DNA of 5,711 nucleotides from NCBI GenBank assembly GCA_023265355.1, contig JAHFTZ010000181.1, positions 1-5,711 on the forward strand, read 5' to 3'. The notes beneath the pieces are model-generated. The model did no database searches. It was not told the origin of the DNA and worked only from the letters and a program-made list of their open reading frames with translations. Positions 5,523-5,711 of the stretch are shown piece after piece (the first letter of the stretch is position 1; each line of letters begins with the position of its first letter). The translations under genes and the position numbers were made by a program. Source of the stretch: Terriglobus sp. (lineage in GTDB: Bacteria; Acidobacteriota; Terriglobia; Terriglobales; Acidobacteriaceae).

Positions 5523-5711
5523 CTAGTGCTCGAACATCTTCGAAAGGAGTGAGTTTTGGGCATCGTTCAGTCGTTTCAAAGTGGCCTGCAGGCGGGGCTT
5601 CAGATCGCTTGGCGAAACGCGCAGCATATCTGCAAGCCGACGCCCTGTGGCGTACATCAGCATTTCAGCTTTCTTCATGCCCTTGCTCTTGTCCGAGATT
5701 TCACTCTCGAT
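5523..5711 (-). CDS. C-terminal 62 residues of an unrecognised protein
   Basis: An open minus-strand frame runs in from the right edge of the window and stops with TAG at 5523-5525. The visible end is rich in Lys, Arg, Leu and Met and predicted helical: KKAEMLMYATGRRLADML, then VSPSDLKPRLQATLKRLNDA, ending KMFEH. There are no cysteines, no membrane segment and no motif I can name. Its tight six-base spacing to the next gene and the plausible amino-acid composition support a real gene rather than a chance frame. The N-terminal part, and therefore the function, lies outside the window. Confidence 0.6.
   Translation of the reverse strand: MESEISDKSKGMKKAEMLMYATGRRLADMLRVSPSDLKPRLQATLKRLNDAQNSLLSKMFEH

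Noticed and set aside
1..5711. CRISPR array, insertion sequence, phage genes or RNA genes
   Set aside because: No regularly spaced repeats, transposase motifs, terminal repeats, tRNA-like cloverleaf or rRNA sequence were seen on either strand.

Overview
The window reads as an ordinary chromosomal stretch of a moderately GC-rich, Gram-negative-type bacterium, most likely an acidobacterium (Acidobacteriota, Terriglobia/Acidobacteriaceae-like). This placement is inference. It rests on the look of the tandem-GAF protein, a divergent Lgt and a UdgX-type glycosylase, and it was not tested by any search. No mobile element, CRISPR array, tRNA or rRNA was seen. All gaps between genes are under 160 bases.

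Layout. Seven of the eight genes lie on the minus strand. From right to left: the C-terminal end of an unrecognised protein (5523-5711), a secreted helical protein of unknown function (4971-5516) and a SprT-like zinc metalloprotease (4128-4949) form a tight likely operon. The protease gene meets lgt (plus strand, 3292-4131) tail to tail with a 4-base overlap. A 158-base divergent intergenic region separates lgt from a second minus-strand group: hpt (2579-3133), a UdgX-type uracil-DNA glycosylase (1877-2524), deoC (1042-1797) and a tandem-GAF sensor protein (1-1036) whose C-terminus lies outside the window.

How the genes may work together. hpt (purine base salvage) and deoC (deoxyribose 5-phosphate breakdown) are nucleotide-salvage enzymes. 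Between them sits a UdgX-like protein. Members of that family remove uracil from DNA and become covalently attached to the resulting site through a histidine in a special loop; that loop (KHRVHK) and the GEQPG motif are both visible here. The SprT-like protein about 1.6 kb away belongs to a fold class that includes proteases acting on DNA-protein crosslinks. It carries basic, AT-hook-like segments and what looks like a degenerate second copy of its own protease region. A functional link between the crosslink-forming glycosylase and this protease is speculative, but it is the most interesting idea the window offers. lgt is the lipoprotein diacylglyceryl transferase, in a sequence variant that departs from the E. 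coli enzyme at several conserved positions.
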